DNA from: Bacteroidota bacterium
GTDB lineage: Bacteria > Bacteroidota > Bacteroidia > Flavobacteriales_E > Vicingaceae
Assembly: GCA_016183805.1 (NCBI GenBank)
Contig: JACPDX010000065.1
Span: forward strand, 1 to 64,000
Length of the DNA stretch: 64,000 nucleotides
Reading direction: 5' to 3'
The position numbers and the translations under genes are program-made. Each line of letters opens with the position of its first letter. Position 1 is the first letter of the stretch. Of this stretch, positions 61,481 through 64,000 are shown in pieces. The notes beneath the pieces were generated by a model that made no database searches, was not told the DNA's origin, and worked only from the letters and a program-made list of their open reading frames with translations.

Positions 61481-63325
61481 ATGTGTGGAATTGTTGCATA
61501 TATTGGTCATAAAGAAGCTTATCCAATAATAATTAAAGGTCTTCAACGATTAGAATACAGAGGTTACGATAGTGCCGGAGTAGCATTAATCAGTAAAGGA
61601 GAAATTAACTTGTATAAAAAACAAGGGAAGGTTTCTGAATTGGAGGCTTTTACTGTTGGAAAAAATTTAGCAGGAGCTATTGGAATTGGGCATACTCGTT
61701 GGGCAACACACGGAGCTCCAAACGACAGAAATGCACACCCTCATTTTTCGGGTTCAAGCGACCTTGCCATCATTCACAATGGAATTATTGAAAATTATGC
61801 AGCTTTAAAATCCGAGTTAATTCAACGAGGTCATACTTTTTTAAGCGATACTGATACTGAAGTTCTAATTCACTTGATTGAAGATATACAAGCCAAAACT
61901 GCTGTAAGTTTAGAAGAAGCAGTTCGTGTTGCATTAAACGAAGTAATTGGTGCTTATGCCATTGTAATTATTTCAAAAGAAGACCCTGATTTATTAATTG
62001 CAGCTAAAAAAAGTAGTCCGTTGGTAATTGGTATTGGCGAAAACGACGAGTATTTTATTGCCTCAGATGCTACTCCTATTGTTGAATATACCAAAAACGT
62101 AGTTTATTTAAACGATGAAGAAATTGCTGTAATTAAACGAGGTAAAGAATTACGTTTAATGAACATCAAAAATCAACCTAAAATTCCTTATATCCAAGAG
62201 CTTGAAATGCAGTTGGAAGCCATCGAAAAAGGTGGTTTTGAACACTTTATGTTGAAAGAGATTTTTGAGCAACCCTCCTCTATTCGAAACAGTATGAGAG
62301 GAAGAATTGACTTGAACAAAGGCATTGTTTCGTTGGGTGGAATTAGAGAGTACAAACAAAAAATGATCAATGCCGAACGTATTATTATTGTTGCTTGTGG
62401 TACGTCGTGGCATGCTGGTTTGGTTGGCGAATATTTAATAGAAGATTTGGCAAGAATACCCGTTGAAGTAGAATATGCTTCCGAATTCAGATACCGGAAT
62501 CCAATTATCAACGAAAACGATGTGGTTATTGCCATTTCGCAATCGGGAGAAACTGCTGATACGCTTGCAGCAATTAAATTAGCAAAAGAAAAAGGAGCTA
62601 CTATTATTGGTATTTGTAACGTGGTTGGCTCAACTATTTCGAGAGCGACCGATGCTGGGTCTTACACTCATGCGGGACCGGAAATTGGTGTGGCTTCTAC
62701 AAAGGCATTTACTTCTCAAGTAACGGTGCTTACTTTAATGGCTTTATCTTTAGCACAATCAAAAGGAACGCTTTCCGATTCAAAATTCCGTCAATTGTTG
62801 GTTGAATTGGATTCTATTCCTGATAAAGTAGAAAAAATGCTTCAATCCGATTCAAAAATTGAAGCAATAGCTGCTCTATTTAGAGATGCTCGTAACTTCC
62901 TATATTTAGGAAGGGGATATAATTTTCCTGTGGCTTTAGAAGGTGCTTTAAAATTGAAAGAAATATCATACATACATGCTGAAGGTTATCCTGCGGCAGA
63001 GATGAAACATGGTCCTATTGCTTTGATAGATGAACACATGCCTGTAGTTGTTATTGCCACAAAACATGGCAACTACGAAAAAGTGGTAAGCAACATTGAA
63101 GAAGTGAAAGCACGAAACGGAAAAATTATTGCTATAGTTACCAAAGGTGATACTGCTGTAAAAGCCATTGCCGATTATGTAATTGAAGTTCCGGAATCGG
63201 AAGATGCATTAAGCCCATTGTTGACCTCAATTCCTTTACAATTGTTATCGTACCACATTGCTGTAATGAGAGGTTGTAATGTTGATCAACCAAGAAATTT
63301 GGCGAAATCGGTTACGGTAGAATAG
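61481..63325 (+). CDS. glmS: Glutamine--fructose-6-phosphate aminotransferase (isomerising)
   Basis: A 614-residue GlmS that makes glucosamine 6-phosphate for cell-wall and amino-sugar synthesis. The glutaminase domain starts MCGIVAYIG with nucleophile Cys2 and has RLEYRGYDSAGVAL, GHTRWATHG and HNGIIENY. Two SIS domains follow: ACGTSWHAGLVGEY near residue 305 and ISQSGETADTLAAI near residue 351; then GRGYNFPVALEGALKLKEISYIHAEGYPAAEMKHGPIAL (read as LGRGYNFPVALEGALKLKE). It ends PRNLAKSVTVE as usual. It lies three bases after DUF4270. No glmS ribozyme is present. Confidence 0.97.
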   Translation: MCGIVAYIGHKEAYPIIIKGLQRLEYRGYDSAGVALISKGEINLYKKQGKVSELEAFTVGKNLAGAIGIGHTRWATHGAPNDRNAHPHFSGSSDLAIIHNGIIENYAALKSELIQRGHTFLSDTDTEVLIHLIEDIQAKTAVSLEEAVRVALNEVIGAYAIVIISKEDPDLLIAAKKSSPLVIGIGENDEYFIASDATPIVEYTKNVVYLNDEEIAVIKRGKELRLMNIKNQPKIPYIQELEMQLEAIEKGGFEHFMLKEIFEQPSSIRNSMRGRIDLNKGIVSLGGIREYKQKMINAERIIIVACGTSWHAGLVGEYLIEDLARIPVEVEYASEFRYRNPIINENDVVIAISQSGETADTLAAIKLAKEKGATIIGICNVVGSTISRATDAGSYTHAGPEIGVASTKAFTSQVTVLTLMALSLAQSKGTLSDSKFRQLLVELDSIPDKVEKMLQSDSKIEAIAALFRDARNFLYLGRGYNFPVALEGALKLKEISYIHAEGYPAAEMKHGPIALIDEHMPVVVIATKHGNYEKVVSNIEEVKARNGKIIAIVTKGDTAVKAIADYVIEVPESEDALSPLLTSIPLQLLSYHIAVMRGCNVDQPRNLAKSVTVE

Positions 63326-64000
63326 TTAGTTGCAATACAAACAATACTTTGCATCTTTTTTATGTTCAAAAGGAATTTCAGAGTTTACAATCTCTTGTAG
63401 AATTTGGAGGAGTATTTGCTCAAATTTAACCAAAACTTCAGGAGTAATCTCTCCCAATTTATTCATTAAGAAAGGTAAATAAACCTCGTTCTTTTTTTTG
63501 AGAGCAATGATGCCTGAATTTAATTCGGCAGCCAACACATCTTGTTCTTTTGTATATAAATAGGCATAAAAAAGTACTTGAAAAGCCTTGCTTTTATTTT
63601 TATCCAAAACATTTTCAACATCGCTTATTTTTAAATCCGATTCTTCAACTCGTCCTGTTTTATAATCTAAAATTCTTATGATATTTCCACACCCATCAAT
63701 CCGATCTGCTTTTCCCTTTAATAAAACCGATGTACTAGAAAAATTAAGCTGGTGTTTTAATGGTTTTTCGAGGTGTTTAATCAATAATTGAGGGTTGCCT
63801 TTATTCAAAAATTTGATTTCATTGGTTAAAAACGAATCAATATAACCCAATGCAATGTTAAACGTAATGAAGTTTTTGCCTGAATATAGTTCGTTTTTAC
63901 TAAAACCATTCTCCAAAAATTCTTTTTCGGTTAATGATGGAGCCAGTTCCGCCATTTTTTTCACATCACTTTCAATTAAAATAAGCTGATTGACCTCAAA
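63326..64000 (-). CDS. PD-(D/E)XK nuclease domain protein (partial, N-terminus outside window)
   Basis: The frame stays open to base 64000, so only the C-terminal ~225 residues are seen and the methionine at 63964 is internal. It has the RecB-type nuclease motif: GKADRIDGCGNIIRILDYKTGRVEESDL (read as ADRIDG with the first Asp, ILDYKTG with Asp-x-Lys), QVLFYAYLY with the conserved Gln and Tyr, and a C-terminal CLYC near an upstream histidine and lysines. The layout resembles the C-terminal nuclease of AddB-like proteins of Bacteroidota, acting with a helicase in double-strand break repair. It converges on glmS with no gap. Confidence 0.82.
   Translation of the reverse strand, partial: FEVNQLILIESDVKKMAELAPSLTEKEFLENGFSKNELYSGKNFITFNIALGYIDSFLTNEIKFLNKGNPQLLIKHLEKPLKHQLNFSSTSVLLKGKADRIDGCGNIIRILDYKTGRVEESDLKISDVENVLDKNKSKAFQVLFYAYLYTKEQDVLAAELNSGIIALKKKNEVYLPFLMNKLGEITPEVLVKFEQILLQILQEIVNSEIPFEHKKDAKYCLYCN

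Noticed and set aside
1-64000. CRISPR arrays, rRNA operons, full insertion sequences or prophage
   Set aside because: No regularly spaced repeats, no rRNA-like blocks, no transposase and no phage structural genes were seen. Mobile traces are limited to remnants and short repeats.

Overview
This window is a low-GC stretch (about one third G+C) of a Bacteroidota chromosome, most likely from the flavobacterial side of the phylum. Several signs agree. Two secreted proteins carry type IX secretion C-terminal sorting domains. Promoter-like elements fit the Bacteroidota form TTG-N(18-21)-TAnnTTTG. The initiator tRNA ends in the ACTA-type tail usual for the phylum. The neighbourhoods panC/panD/UPF0104 and glycogen-synthase-like/DUF4270/glmS are familiar from this group.

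Layout. 1-3.7 kb: a minus-strand operon of a HAD phosphatase, MtnA isomerase and a class II aldolase/short-chain dehydrogenase fusion, probably salvage of methylthioribose or 5-deoxyribose phosphates. 3.7-3.9 kb: a CAT-anticodon tRNA with a palindrome in its leader. 3.9-27.2 kb: rdgB, then a large surface-polysaccharide locus. It holds wecE and a Wzy-like membrane protein, a tightly packed 12-gene minus-strand operon (two asparagine-synthase paralogues, Wzx flippase, N-acetyl sugar amidotransferase, glycosyltransferases, methyltransferases, an acetyltransferase), then wecB and galE. A PKD-repeat T9SS cargo gene separates wecB and galE and is preceded by a decayed copy of the galE start.

27.2-28.8 kb: an intact initiator tRNA and a GIY-YIG gene lie between the two halves of a second, broken initiator tRNA; 23-bp direct repeats bound the unit. 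Next comes an era gene with a damaged KH domain. 28.8-35.7 kb: der, a DUF486 protein, a lipoprotein, an M14 carboxypeptidase with T9SS tail and a TPR/SpoIIE-type phosphatase. 35.7-42.1 kb: molybdenum-cofactor genes (moaC-mogA fusion, moaE, moeB-rhodanese, moaD, mobA, modE-like, moeA) next to an FNR-like regulator, with three FNR/CRP-like palindromes. This suggests an oxygen-responsive molybdoenzyme regulon whose enzymes lie elsewhere. 42-51 kb: ddl, two glycosyltransferases, ftsE, a long TPR protein and an outer-membrane barrel protein.

51.0-55.2 kb is an accessory defence island. It holds degraded dinD/BRO fragments, a retron (promoter, structured RNA bounded by a 17-nt inverted repeat, a 74-residue protein, an XRE-type HTH protein, and a reverse transcriptase with retron-specific motifs), and a type II restriction-modification pair whose nuclease closely resembles HinP1I (GCGC). 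55.2-64 kb returns to core genes: recJ, UPF0104, panD, panC, a glycogen-synthase N-domain protein, a frameshifted DUF4270 gene, glmS and a partial PD-(D/E)XK nuclease.

The observations I rate highest are the retron, with two small accessory proteins and a recognisable RNA, and the split initiator tRNA carrying a GIY-YIG gene plus a replacement tRNA. All assignments come from reading the sequence; no database search was run.
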